Program-made: the position numbers and the translations under genes
NCBI GenBank assembly: GCA_013368325.1
Contig: JAACJK010000166.1
Coordinates: 1 to 64,000 of the forward strand
Origin: Ephemerocybe angulata
Taxonomy: Eukaryota > Basidiomycota > Agaricomycetes > Agaricales > Psathyrellaceae
Reading direction: 5' to 3'
DNA length: 64,000 nt
In this document: positions 46,183 to 58,920 of the stretch, one piece after another
Layout: every line of letters starts with the position of its first letter
Numbering within the stretch: position 1 is the stretch's first letter
The notes under the pieces: model-generated
What the model was told of the DNA's origin: nothing
What the model saw: only the letters and a program-made list of their open reading frames with translations
The model's database searches: none

Positions 46183-46745
46183 ATGCCATTTGTCGAGGAA
46201 GGCTGGTGCAACAGCCCAATAGAGATTTCTGCGGGATGTTGCCAGGGTCTCGGGAATGGGCCGAAGACGCCCGGCATCCGACGTCCAGCCTCAGGACGGG
46301 TATTGCCTTTCTCTGTAATCTGCGTTGCCTGAAAGCCATTTGGTGGCTTGTGAACGGAATAAGCGCGCGCTTAAGCATCACATTTACCCTCCCTGTGGTA
46401 TCTGCCCACCATACTACTACTGTTTGTCTGGTATAGCGATTTTAACTGCAGTTCAGGAGTTGGAACGCACTCAATACTAACTGCGGGATGGAATGATGAC
46501 CCCTGTCAGTGGCGCCTTCCCAGGAACTCAGATCCTGTATGTAATTAACCTCTTTGGCGGTTTGTGACAAACTCTGCGGGCTGTTTGTCATTTTCAACAA
46601 AAATGGGCTAGTCGGTCCCTGCATGCATTTGTGAGCGGGAACCTTTTCTTCCTTGCTTCCGCCCATCTCAGTCTCTGTCAAGTCCTTCTCCAGGCAGCGC
46701 CTGGGTCTCTGGCGGTCAGTTGGACGCCGGCTCTTCGACACGACT
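46183..46745. other. Intergenic spacer
   Basis: Tandem same-strand genes flank 563 bp that contain the IST1 3' region and the promoter of the first methyltransferase. No other gene was seen. Confidence 0.45.
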
Positions 46746-48421
46746 ATGAGTGAATCAAGAAAAGACTATGATGGCTACGAAGGCATCGACAGTGACAGCG
46801 ACAGCGACGGAGAACCTGAGCCAAGAGTCTCAGTTGCAGAGCTCTTCGATAGCTACTCGGACCATGAAGAGGGCGAAGGTGGCGACGTGGAAATGGAGGA
46901 CTCGTGGGCAGACTCGTCCAGTGTTGGCGCCAGCGTCCCGGGAAGTGTAATATTCACCCACCCACCCACGCTCCCACCAAGTTCGTATGCTCCTTCGGTT
47001 TCGAATGATTCCCTATTCTCGAGACAAGTTGGTGACGGCGACATGAGCTCATTCGCCAGCTCATATGACGACCATCTAGAGCCAGAGAGCTCACGGCCCT
47101 CGTCGCCTACCCTGTCGGGTGCAGGAACGGAAATCGACCTACGCGAGCAATATGGGAGAAGGGTCACTGCATTGGGTCGAACGTACGGTCTTCCTGGCGA
47201 TAGCGAGGAATGGTATCGACTGGGTGAGTGAGCTCGCCTTCTCTCCCCGTGTATGAGTTGCTCACGCACCCTGACTATTGCAGACAGACAGCATCGCATG
47301 TTCATTGAAATGCAAGGCGGCAAATGGTACCCACCTGCCATGGAAAGGGTTATGAAAAGCAATATCCAAGGTGAAAAGCGAGTGTTGGACCTAGGTTGTG
47401 GAAACGGTGCCTGGTACGTTCTAATTGACCGGTCACTCACAGAAAACTCAACTCATTCCCACTCTTGTCCCACTCAGGGCACGGGACGTTGGATTGCATT
47501 TTCCACTCTGTGATGTGCTTGCGATTGACCTAATACCTATCAAAGAGTGCATTTTTTCTCCCTGTTGAAAGAGAGCAGTCATACTGACCTGTTCGTTCAA
47601 TAGTACCAGATACCTCCCATCAAACGTTAAGTGCGTAGCTAGTCAACATTGTGACTGCTTTAATCAGAGCGCTAATGTATTCTCAGGAGCGAAGTCGACG
47701 ATATCGACAGGGAAGACGGCCTTTCGCACCTGTATGGGCAGTTTGATGTTGTTCACTGCCGCCTAGTTGCTTCCGGGGTAGGGCGCTTTCCTTTTTCCTC
47801 GGTAGGCATGTCCCAGAGCTCACTTCCTCTCAGGTTAGGGACTATTACGAACTGATTGAAAGGATCGTTCGCATCCTCCGCCCGGGGGGAATCATGGAGC
47901 TGCAAGAATTCGACTTCCGGATATACGACAGGGACCATCGGGAAATTGAAGTTTCGGTTTACGCGCCGTTAGGCCCTCCGTATTGGGCGCGCTTCATGGC
48001 GCACATGAACCAGGCGATTCAAAAAAAAGGAGGCGACGTTGACGCAGCAAGACACTTGTGGAAGTGGGTCACTAGCCACGAAGCCTTTGAGGACATCACA
48101 TACCGCGATGTTTGGGTTCCATGTATTCCTGGGGACGACTCGCGCTACGCAGCTGAAGTTTATCCAATATTGAGGGAAAATATCACGGTATGTGACACAC
48201 AGCAGCCTTCCGTTGTGTTGACTGAAGTTTTCCTTCTCGGTCAGGCCTTTCTGAAATCAGGGCGACCCATGCTCCTTGCTAACGGAATGTCGGAGGCGGT
48301 TTACGACACCATAGAGCAGAACACATTGCGTGAAATGCACGAGAGCAATGAACCCCAGTATACCCGACTCCAGTGCATCTATGCAACAAAGCGTCATATT
48401 GTGGGCGAGGACAGTTTCTAA
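46746..48421 (+). CDS. SAM-dependent class I methyltransferase, copy 1, 441 aa
   Basis: Seven exons join in phase: 46746-47223, 47284-47413, 47478-47546, 47604-47630, 47687-47777, 47834-48187 and 48245-48421. The first ~150 residues are acidic and disordered (Asp/Ser/Glu repeats). The Rossmann methyltransferase part has motif I VLDLGCGNGAW, the acidic loop CDVLAIDLIPI, the FDVVHCRLVASG motif IV region and LRPGGIMELQEFDF. The substrate is not predictable; similar LaeA/velvet-associated-like methyltransferases are common in fungi, but I see no specific link. It has the same exon plan as copy 2 at 50329, so the two arose by tandem duplication. Confidence 0.88.
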
Positions 48422-50328
48422 TGACAATGTCTACGTATCCTCAATCTTATATCATTGTACACCTACATTTATCGGCACCGGCCTCCCGTCGATTTCCACT
48501 GGTCACACCAATTGAACCCCCTAGAGTGACAAACCCCACTTTTGCTCGCCACTTTTTCATGTCAATTTCGTGCATTCTGTTCACCGTTCCCGCTTGTCAC
48601 TATTCCACTATGGTTCCTCACTGGTCCCTCGTCTATTTCCAGCCCAGTGCGGAGGTCCATGCCAGTCAATCAGAGCTTCTACGCCCCTTCGCTAGAGGTG
48701 CACGTTCGAAGGCGCTACTGTCAACTAAATGATCGTGTAAGTCAAGCTCCTTTGGATGTCACTTGGGTGGTTTGGCTTATGATAAGCTCAAACCAATACT
48801 AGTATATCAAAATCAGCGATCCTCAAGCTTGACGTTACCAACAGTGCCGAATTTGAGTGGAATTGTCACTGAAATCATCCCTGCATTCGAGCTCCCATTT
48901 CTCTTTTTCCTCAGGTACTTTGCAGAGATCTAGATCTTTGGTTGAAAGATGGCCGTAGGGGGGCCTACTGGCGGCCTCGGATGCCGTGAAGTGGGCCTCC
49001 AGACAAAGTCCTTGCGCCGTGCCGATTAAGACGGCACTGGCACTCGAGCTAGGGTACGTGCTACCGCGCGGCTGCCAATTGATAAAGAATAACGACCTCC
49101 CGTTTTTATCCAGTAAAAAAAGGGCCTTAGGATACGCAAAATTGTCCCCCTTGGCCCATTTTCCCATGGAATATCTCGCTTCCGCTCTGAAGAGTGGTTC
49201 TCATTTTACACCTCGGCTATCGAGGGCATCTGTAAAGCCCCAGGAGTTAGAACACGAACCTTGCGGCATTAACGCAGCATATTTCTCCTTCCAGCGACGA
49301 TGAATGGCAACAATCTCGGCGAGAAGGCAGGCATGTGCACATGTGCACGAAACGTTGCTTATACATACCCACCGTGGGCGAAGACCAATGAGACCTTGGG
49401 CGACAGCAGTTTCAAACCCCAAGCTCAGACAATGTTTAGCGTGGATCGGCCTGTTATCCCGTCTGGTACCGTTTCCCAATACACAGTAAGCCTTCAACTT
49501 GAATGCCCACTTGAAAGTCAGAATGTGTGGGGGACTGGGCAGGTCGTTGTACAGTGCCGTGGAGGGTACACAGAGGACTCATCCCCCGCGCCCCACAGAC
49601 AAGAGGACCTCGCCATTCAGCAGAAAGAATTTCGCCATCTGAAGTTTCCACTAGGGAGTGCATGGCGCTAATTCAATTTTAAGCGCCCTTCAACCTCAGC
49701 TTAGCCGCCAAAATCACTGGGTCCTGTCCATGTCCGATTTGGCCGTGCAACTGAGGTCCGACACGCCAAGGGGCGGTATGTTGTCAGCATATGGAGATAT
49801 GTGTGGGCTGACATCTGCTAGGAGTCAGGACATTCAGGTAGTACAAGGACCCTATCAATAAGAGCCTAGAGGACACCTCGGAAACGGGACGTCCGCCACA
49901 TCCGGCCGGATGGCCGAATGTGGCGGATGAGCGATTGGCGAGGTCCTTTTGCTTGCTCTGCCGTGCGTATAACTGTACAACATATACCTATTTCACCATG
50001 TGGATTCATTATAGTGACGCAAGACTTCATATCGTGCAATGCCGGTTGTGTGTTATTAGGAGAAATGTCCCAATTCCGAGGAGTTTTGATCAATAAACAA
50101 CGCAAAGAGCAGGTTTTTGGTCAGTAACTTCGGACGTTAGCTAGTTTCCGATCTTTTCAAGGCACTCCTCGCAAACCTAATCAGGGTCGGCTGTTGTCCC
50201 CCCATCACTCGCCGCGTCCATCATTGGTCACCACCGAACCAGGCTGTCACTTAATGAGCCTCTGCTTCTCATATAAGTAAGACGTATGTTTTCGCTCAGA
50301 TCTCCTTCTTCGCCCTCAAAGCAGCGCC
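48422..50328. other. 1.9-kb spacer with a hAT-like small element
   Basis: No supported gene lies between the two methyltransferase copies. A 227-bp element candidate occupies 49862-50088. A minus-strand frame near 49201-49497 (ACLLAEIVAIHRRWKEKYAA) has some coding look but no exon partners and no start; it may be a relic of an older gene or transposon. Confidence 0.4.
49862..50088. mobile_element. Non-autonomous hAT-like element candidate with 8-bp duplication
   Basis: ATCAATAA flanks the unit perfectly at 49854-49861 and 50089-50096. Imperfect inverted repeats lie inside: CACCTCGGAAACGGGAC near 49874-49890 against the reverse complement of GTCCCAATTCCGAGGAG near 50067-50083. A GC-rich 15/16 palindrome (TCCGCCACATCCGGCC / GGCCGAATGTGGCGGA) sits next to the left repeat. 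The 8-bp duplication size suits hAT (or KDZ) mobilisation. No coding capacity. Confidence 0.5.
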
Positions 50329-51846
50329 ATGTCGGCCCCTCTCTCATTGATCCTGAACCCTGACGTCGAGCATACCTTCCCTCCTGCAGATGACGCGGAC
50401 GAAGACTGCATGTCGGTGGGCTCTGAACCAATGAGCCCAAGCTCCTCAAATGGGCACGACATGGACACGGACTCGGTGCGAGCCCAATCGCCGTGCCTCT
50501 CTCTATATTCTGTCACGAGCTCAATGGTGGCCGAGGCTGCCTACAAGCAAGAGTTCGGCAGAGCTTTGAACAATCACTCGGAGGTCTACCGACTTCCAGC
50601 CGATGAACCAGAGCTTAACAGGCTAAGTGCGTTATCTAACACTGTGATATTAATCGTCAGACGTCCCGCTAATTTTACCAAAGGGAAGCAGCACACCATT
50701 CTCACCAAAGTCACGGGGAAATACTCCCCTTTAATGGCGGAGGTAATGTTGGAGCCAGACTTCGAGGAACCGGGCCGACAGAAGAAGGTAGTGGACCTTG
50801 GGTGCGGAAGTGGCTCATGGTAATAACTTGAAAACAACACATGGACATTGGTCGCCATTGGAAACCCACTGACAAAAAATCCTAGGTCATTCGATGTCGC
50901 CCGAGACTTTCCTGACAGTGAAAATATCGCCATAGACCTCGTGCCGATGCAAATAGGGTGAGTCGGGGCCGTCTTGGAGGACTGGAATATAGGAAGCTTC
51001 TGTATCTAACTTATTTTTGTCAGAACGATGCCGCCGAACTGCACGTAGGTCCATTTCATTAGACTGGCAGCGTCGGGCTTACTCATGCGCTTCCCTGAAT
51101 GTAGGAGTGAAGTTGACGACATCAATCTAGGCATGGAACATTATTATAACCATTTCAATGTAGCCCACACTCGGTTGGTGGCATCAGGGGTACAGTGCAT
51201 TCTTCACCGACACCACACCTACCGCTAATTCTCGTTCCCATCGCGTCCCACCAGGTGGCTGACTATAGGAAACTCATTAAGCAAATGAGTCGGATGGTTC
51301 GGGCAGGTGGCTTGATCGACGTCACAGAATGGGATTTCAATGCATACGACGAATGGTTTCAACGCATTGAAGTTGACACCAAAGTTGTGTGCGCCCCATG
51401 GTGGCCCAAGTGGCTAGCCTTTGCCAAAGAGTCAATAAATGCATTCGGCGGGGACATCAATGCAGCCACTGACCTTTATGACACCGTTGTGGAAACCAGG
51501 AACTTCGAACAAGTGTCTTACCGTGACTCTTGGCTGCCATCGTCTCCATGGAAGGAGGGCGACGCCTTTAACATCGGCATCGGTCAAGGAATGCTGGAGG
51601 ATATCACCGTAAGAGACTGTCCATCCCCCTTACCCGATCCTACATACTGATCCTCCAACTCAGGATTTCATGGACAGTGGCCGTCCGTTGCTGTTAGGAC
51701 GCGGGTACTCGGAGGAGGTGGTTGACACCCTACAAGTGAATGCGTTGGAAGAGCTCAAGGCAAATCGAAGTCGGACATGGATCCGTCTACAATCTGTAGA
51801 TGGAATAAAACGGAAAGACGTCCCTCCTGCTCGAGCCTTCAAGTGA
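50329..51846 (+). CDS. SAM-dependent class I methyltransferase, copy 2, 382 aa
   Basis: Seven exons join in phase: 50329-50626, 50684-50819, 50886-50957, 51024-51044, 51105-51189, 51255-51608 and 51664-51846. It shares the copy 1 order of motifs: VVDLGCGSGSW (motif I), NIAIDLVPMQI, then SEVDDINLG, a NVAHTRLVASG block, RAGGLIDVTEWDFNAYDEWF, and SGRPLLLGRGYSEEVVDTL near the end. Exon 6 is 354 nt in both copies and the intron phases match. The N-terminus is shorter (about 100 disordered residues). The catalytic fold appears complete; the substrate is unknown. The pair lies in tandem on the same strand, separated by 1.9 kb. Confidence 0.88.
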
Positions 51847-51991
51847 AAGGTGAACGCAATAGCGTTGTTTCCTGTCTTCCTTGTCCCCTTAATTTATCTC
51901 CTCCTACTCATCACACTGTTGTATGGATTGCCGGACGTATACCCCACAACTGTAATATTATGCAAATGCAAACCAATAACCGCATAACCAT

Positions 51992-54900
51992 CTAAAAGTA
52001 GAGACTCGCAGCGAAGACGACTGAGTGATGGATAAGTACTCGGTACCCAATCCGGAGGAAAAGGGCACTTACTGTCTCGTTTGATTTTTATCTGCGCGTC
52101 CTCCATCTTCTGGAATAATTCTGCGTCTCCGATAACACGAGCAGCATCGCGAACCTCGCGGCAAGTTTCGTCCAACCGAGTTATCACCCGTACAATCGTC
52201 CCTTCAGGCACGTCCGTAAGCGCCGTGATCTGCTCAAACGGCTTGAAACGTATTTCAACGTCAGATGTATTCCAGTTACAAAGAATGCAGCGGCCTACCA
52301 TTCCTTTCGCCCACTCATACACGACCTCGATGAGCCCGAACTTGAGAGTTTTGTGCTCATCTGCAGCTACCTTATTGAGGGTCTGGATGCGCTCGACTCG
52401 TTCATTGATAGCAATGATAGCCTCCCGACCTTCCTCCAAGCGAGGAGGAATAACTGGCTCGACATCTGTTTTCTCCTGGAAGACAAAGCAAGAGAGCAGG
52501 GCAACAACTTCTTCTGGCTCGTAGCTAGCAAAGGTGTTCTCGAAAATCAGCTCCGTTAAAACGAGCTCGCTCGCTGAATTGATCTAGGGAGGTAACTTAG
52601 TAAACTGGACATAGGAAAAGGAAAATGAGGTTACTTCACAAGCGACTCGCCCCTTGAGTTGTACCGTAGAGTTCTCGTCAATGAACTTAAGGTCCTTCAA
52701 CACTGAGATTCTCTGCTCATAGTCAGGAATTAACTCCAAGTTCTGGTCAGATATCGCCAGCTTGAGCTGAGCAATCTGCGCCTGCAAGACCTTCCTCTCG
52801 TGCACCAGTGCATACTAGAACGAAGGTCCGTTAGTACAGAATCGGCCTAAACCGATGAGTACATTCACGTACATGGTCATCGAAGTTTGGACAGAGGGCA
52901 CATGTCGTGGCGTCCAGAGATCGAGCAGCTCCATCCCGCAACCTAAGGTTCTCTTGGAACTCGAATGCACGTAGACGTTCCCAATCAACTTCTGGGATGG
53001 CCTTGCCGGGGAGCCACTCGTCAATCAGCGATTGCAAAGCTGCAATACCATCACGCATACGCGAGATCAAGTGAGTATCCACGATGCCCGCTACGTCTAC
53101 CTATAGGACAACCGAGCAATTAGAGTCGCGCACCGTCGCTAGGAGTGACCAGAAAGCTAACTAACCTTAACGCTCCGGTCTGTCACGAGAACGATGCTCG
53201 TAAGCGGCACAGACCTCAGCTCATAGACACCATTCTCGACAATCAACGAGTCGGCAAAGTAAGGCCAAGTTGGAGGCAAGGATTGGGGGTCTACGTCTAC
53301 GTAATATGATTAGCGTCGAGTCAGCGATGCGAGAGGAAACACGAACCCCGACTGCCCGACTTGGTATCCGGTTCGACAAGGGCGAGGACGAAGTATGATT
53401 TTAAGTTACCGATCACCCCTGACTCGAGAGCAGGAACAGGTGCTTGCTTGAGAAGTATGGCAAGGTTGCTAGTCTTGAAATGCTAGAAAGGGTTATTCAG
53501 CATGTATGACGGCGGTTTACGATCCAAATTTACCCCGTCCTTCACGACGACGACACGCCCAGGAGCAAGAAGTTTCGCGCCTTGTGGGCGAGCCAACGCC
53601 AGTTGGAGAAGTGCTTGGTTTCTTTTAGCGACGTCATAGCAGGCATCATAGTACCTATCCATGTCCTGCACGCAGACATCACACTCAAGGAAAGGTAACA
53701 CCGAGAGACGCTTCTCTGCCTGCAACAGGTTACTTCTAAGTTTCGAGAGTTGACTCATCAACGAATATACTTGCCTCGATCACTGCCTTTTCTTGCGCGG
53801 GTAGAAGGCGCTGAGAAGCGTTCTCCGAGAAACTTCGTTTGATCATTTCCTCGACTCTGAGTGCTTCTACTCGCAGTAGATTGAGGATCATGTTGTAGGT
53901 GAGGCGGAACTGAGAGGAAAGTTTTCCTGGGACTCCAATGATCATTGTGTGCAAAGACGTTTGCTGTGCCGGTTGCGTCAGTCAAGTCAACCATGGAAGC
54001 TTTGAAAAAGGTATCGCACTTCGGGAAGGGTATCTCCTGCAACGATGAGGACTGTTCCTGTCGGATCCAACCCACGGCGTCCCGCCCGACCAGCCATCTG
54101 TGTGTACTCTCCTGGGAGGATCTCGCGGAAGCTCTTGCCATCGTGCTTTCGAATGCCAGAGAAGACCACGCATTTCGCTGGCATATTCACGCCCTTTGAA
54201 CATCTAGTGAGCGCCTGAGATACCAAGGTGTAACATTTGAATTCACCATGGCAAACGTTTCCGTCGCGAAGAGGATCTTCACGAGCCCCCTTGCAAACAA
54301 GATTTCGACGAGCTGCAGAATGATCAGCGTACGCAACGGGAAGTATTCGTTTGCCATACCTCCTTCACCAATGGTAAGAGACCACCATGATGAACACCGA
54401 TGCCTCGTGAGAGCAAGTCGCGCATACGCGTTATTTGTGGCAATTTCTTGTCAGACCCTGAGAGGTATAAATAACGTAGAACTCAGACATGAGAAGACTG
54501 ACCTTTCAGCCGAGAAAGAGCTTTCTCAATCGCGACATGGACTTCACTCTTCTCTACACCAGAGCATAAATCTTGATTGGTCAAGGTACTGGCATTCTCT
54601 TCACATCGCTTCTTTGAGAAGGTGAAGACAACGACAGGGAGGAGGTTCTTCTTCTTGAGAAGGCCAACGAGATGTACATAGAGGTTTTTATCTGCCCCCA
54701 TGTGCATTGTCCGAGGCACGGATGATGTCCCGCCTCCACGACCCCTTGAAGCCACGGCCCCTCCCCGACCTCCCCGACCACGTTGAGCAGAAGGTGAAGC
54801 CTTTGCTCCCAAGCGCTGTACCGGAGCCAATCCCGCAGCCTCTCTCTCCTTGTCTTGTTTCCGCTTAATGGCATCCGAGGCATCCTTGTACCTATACAAA

Positions 54901-56814
54901 TTGTTTAGTGTCATGTAGGGCCCAGGATGAATTCGATATACCCTTGAGCCAAGAAGTTTCGCTTTGAATCCACGATCTTAAAGATATCTCTCCCAGCGTA
55001 GAGGTAATGTTCCAAAGGTACAGGTCGCTGGGGTGTTGATATAACGTATATGTCTTTCTTCTTCGTTCGCCTGTGAAAGGGTCAATTTGATGCGTAGTGC
55101 GGTAAGTGTTCATACGTACCCCACCCATCCCGCGAACTCCTTGGCATTAGGGACAGTTGCTGACAGTAAGATTATGCTGACATGCTCAGGGAGCATGATG
55201 ATAACTTCCTCCCAGACGACACCTCTCTACACCAAAGGGATGGGTTAATGCGTCAAGTAGAGAGGCATAAATGTGTACCTCTGCGTCGTTAACATAGTGA
55301 ACTTCGTCGAAAATCACAAATTCCACATCGCGAATCAAGTCCGCACCCTTGTAGAGCATGCTTCGCAAGATTTCGGTAGTCATAATTAAGCAGGACGCTT
55401 CAGGATTGATCTGCACATCCCCCGTCAAGATACCGATAGATGAAGCAGAAAATGTTTGCTTGAAATCTCTGAACTTCTGGTTGGAAAGGGCCTTGATAGG
55501 AGATGTGTAGATGGCACTGGCAGGGATTAAGGGCAGGGAAAGAAGGTGGACATGCGAGGCACATACCGAGTCATGTGTTTTTCTGAGAGGGCGATCGCAT
55601 ATTCAGCCACTACAGTCTTTCCTGCTGAAGTGTGGGCAGCTACAAACACGGAGTTACCCTTTTCCAAATGATAAACAGCGTGCTTCTGAAACGTGTCCAA
55701 CTCGAAAGGATACTATCCAGGAAGTGAGGACTGTCACTCATGATCCTAGACTGGTGCTCCTACCTTGTGTGCCATGTCTGGGACAAGCTCATGGAAATTG
55801 CTGAAAGGCGCATTGACATCTATAAGATGCGCCCAATCTTTTTTCTGGGCGATCGGCTTCCTGCCTCTCCGGATGGCCTGCGCGGGTTTCAAGTTCGAGC
55901 GCTATACAGCGGCCTGAGTTCGTATCCTTTATAACATGTAGAATAGAGCCACGTACAGATACAGGTAGGAGCCCGTCTATCTCAGACACTTCGAAGTGAG
56001 TGGAAACATCGATCTCGACCGTCTCTTCCCCGAAACCAACATCAGCGTCTGGTGGTTTGTATGTCTGCAAACCTTGTCAGGATATCACAAGAAAAAGGAT
56101 ATGCGTGCATACACTTGCAGTCCCTTCAATGTACTCATCCATGGCTAGAATTTCCTCGGGTAGCTCTTCCCCAGGAAGGCGTAATCCACGGGTTAACCCA
56201 GGTGCGACTGTACGCAAACCTTTGGTCGAACGTTCCAAAGCTTGGTTGGACAATACATCGAGAGATAACTCCTCTAAGCCACCCGGCAAGAAGGGTACAT
56301 ATCCTGATTTCCCTCTAACAAAATTCTTACTGGGAGCAGGGGCTCGATCCAGTGCTGTCGAATTCAACCCTGACGTTTTCCTTGCGTTTGGCACCTTCCA
56401 TTGCACTTAGATAGATAGAGCGGGACAAATCTTGCAACTCACTTCAGTATACCCAACAACATGACCATCGACCCCGGCGCGAACAAATGCCAACGTTGTG
56501 GATGACTCTGAAAGCTTTGGCTTGAGTAGTCTTGGTATGGAGATCGGTTCATCCCAGTGCCTATAACGCAGAGGCTAAGCAGTTGCGATAAAGACTGAGC
56601 AATTGGTATCCCACACTTGATGGACTGCTAGCCAGTGGTCTGGAAAGCTGCGAGGTGGAAGGAGAAGTTGACGTTCGAGATCCCTGGATATCTTATCTGG
56701 CGACGGTACGGAGATGAGACCAAGCTCTTCCAAGGTGTCCTCTGGATTGGGTCCAATAGAGACGTCTGCAACTTCTGCAGCCCTCTGCAGAACATCGCTG
56801 TGGCGCCTGCCCAT
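51992..56814 (-). CDS. SKI2: SKI2-type DExH RNA helicase of the Ski complex
   Basis: Multi-exon minus-strand gene, start [17 protein letters not shown] at 56814; the last exon is 51992-52020 with the typical IVFAASLYF end. Recognisable parts in order: the N-terminal segment matching Ski2 ([18 protein letters not shown]), [17 protein letters not shown], Walker A AHTSAGKT (near 55630), DEVH (near 55305), SATVPN, a Gly/Arg-rich insert (54720-54800), [21 protein letters not shown], motif [15 protein letters not shown] (near 54080), the arch region around 53480-53960, and the C-terminal helical DSH domain. The family unwinds RNA and feeds the cytoplasmic exosome (3'-5' decay, no-go/nonstop surveillance). 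The RGG insert is an added feature in the helicase core linker. Not all exon ends were resolved. Confidence 0.93.
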
Positions 56815-57021
56815 CTTTGTCGATAGAGGTCCTATTAGTAGAAAGATATGGGCGCAGACAGGATGGTGGCAGGATGAGCGGCTAATCGTAATGGGAGCGT
56901 GGTCCAGGAGTCTCGATCACATGGTATTCGCACGACGCGTTGATTGGCTCTGTTTGGTCCGTCTGCGCATATACCCGGGCGATCCCCGCCTCTCCCTCTT
57001 TCCCCAGATCCTCCAGGAACC
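56815..57021. promoter_or_regulatory. Short divergent promoter, SKI2 and homeodomain-like genes
   Basis: Only 207 bp separate the two divergent start codons. The interval contains a GATTGGC (inverted CCAAT-type) sequence at about 56941. Confidence 0.5.
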
Positions 57022-58540
57022 ATGGAATCGCCCAGTCAAAACGCTCCAAAAGTTGAGGTATGCGACTCTGATACCGGAAATCTACAAGGCGTTCGCGCTG
57101 GTCGCAAGCGGGCTCGCGAATCTATCAAGTTGGACGACATCTTCGACGATTCATTCGACATCAACGACGATGGCCGCCCGAAGACCAGGAGGGTTAATCC
57201 CCAGAGACTTGCCGTTAGGCTGGGGCCAGACCTTGTCGCTGAGATGGAGGCCTTGATTGTCCCGGGCGCCAAAATGCCTACTTTCGCGGTTCGAAAGGAT
57301 TTCCAGGAGCGGTATTGCGTCGACCGCCGGCACATTTACGACTACTTTCATTCCAGAGGTCGCCTTTATCAAAATCATCTCTAACCCCATTACTGATGCT
57401 ACGCCTAGGCTTGCGAGTTTCCAAAGAGGACAAACACACGAATTTGATTCGTGGACGAGCAGCGAAGGCAGCTGCACAGGCTGCCGCGGCTGCGGCCACC
57501 CTTTCAACTATCGACTCTCCAAAAGTGCGCGTTCTTATCTCGTTATTTCACTCATATTGAACCTGCTTTACCAGGATACCTCCTCCACTAGCCAAGTCGT
57601 GCAACCAGAGGTCAAACCCTCCACTGTTCGATCTCCCGTTTCGGAGTCCGTTAGGCCCAAGCCCTCCAAGGTACCGAGGAAGAGGAAAGGTGGCGACGTC
57701 ATGGCCAAAGCGCGTCGAGCGTTCCTTGCTCCTAGTCTTGGCGAGAGCTCCCGAGAGAATACCCTATCCCCGATCTTGGAATCCGTTCTTTCTCTCCCTC
57801 TGCCCTCTGGAGAGGGTGAATGGAGGGCTCAGGATAACGCAGACTCATCCACCTCGGATGGAAATTCCATTATCTCGACGCCTCAAGACACTCCGGACCT
57901 TGGCGTCATTTCGATCAAGGACGACTTATTCGACTTCCCATCCTTGCCCTCTGCGATCGGCGCACCATTGAGCCCGCCGATTCTAACTACGGGAGGTCCT
58001 GCTGAAATTCTGGGATGTGATTACTTCTCCCTATGCACCGACTTGGAGGCATCTACTGGCAATGACGGCTCCCTTGACCAAAACGAGCGAACAGCCCTCT
58101 ACAACCTAATTCAAAACTCTCTTCAGCCTGGAGCCACTCTCGGCGAGCCGACTGGAACATACGATCTCTACACGAAAGACTGGTCTTTCCTTTCTGGAAG
58201 AATCGCTTCCCTGAACGCAAGTGGTACTCATACCAGGCCAATCAATCCTTATATTCCTGAACATGCGATCTGTCCTCCTAATATCCACTCCGGCGAACCT
58301 TCGGGCGAGATAATCGACTTTCGAGGCTGGCTTTCAGAGGACCCGATTCAAGAGGATGGTACCTCGTCAACAAGCGCTCGTACTACTGGCGCCTCTGCTC
58401 ACGCTGGCTCGCGCTCCTTCTATCTGGCAAGATACGACGGTGGCTTACCCGATGCTGGTCAATTTAGTTTCCGGGAGGACGCGTTCTATTCTAGGGGACA
58501 GAACAGAGGAAGAAAGGCGTCCTCCCGAGGTCGGATTTAG
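57022..58540 (+). CDS. Atypical homeodomain-like protein, 472 aa
   Basis: Three exons join in phase: 57022-57358, 57409-57524 and 57575-58540. In the N-terminal part a helical module reads RLGPDLVAEMEALIVPGAKM, TFAVRKDFQERYCVDRRHIY and DYFHSRGLRVSKEDKH: three helices ending in an aromatic-rich recognition-like helix (IYDYFHSRGLRV) that resembles a divergent homeobox, followed by an Ala/Arg-rich stretch. The remaining ~320 residues are Ser/Pro/Asp-rich and disordered with an Arg/Gly tail (RGQNRGRKASSRGRI). A short, in-frame possible intron (57055-57085) is left unspliced. A DNA-binding role is inference; it does not look like a mating-type HD1/HD2 gene and there is no b-like partner nearby. 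Confidence 0.65.
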
Positions 58541-58920
58541 CCCCGGATGACGTTTACTTTACCATCCACGATTCACAAGCCGCGATACCCTTGTTTCTCC
58601 ATCTCATTTGCCAGGTTTCTCTCCTCATACAAGTTCGCAATTTCTTTCTGTTCTGGAACTCCAACTTGGAACCTTTCTCGCGACAATTGAACTTCCGTAA
58701 TGTTCTCTTTGTGCGTCATAATTCTCATGAACCGCTTCGCGATACCTACCTCCTTAATCCGATGGTGGTGCCCCTCTGTCGTTTCTGGTCTCTCTGTCCA
58801 ACGTTTTAGATTTGTAGAGAATTCCGCTGTCGAGCCACTCTAGTTTGGATAATACTTCGCAGTCTCGCAATAATGTCAAGTTACGTTACAAGCCCCTAAT
58901 ATGCAGTAGTACTCGAGTAA
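58541..58920. other. Convergent 3' spacer
   Basis: This pyrimidine-rich 380 bp lies between convergent stop codons; no gene was seen. Confidence 0.45.
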
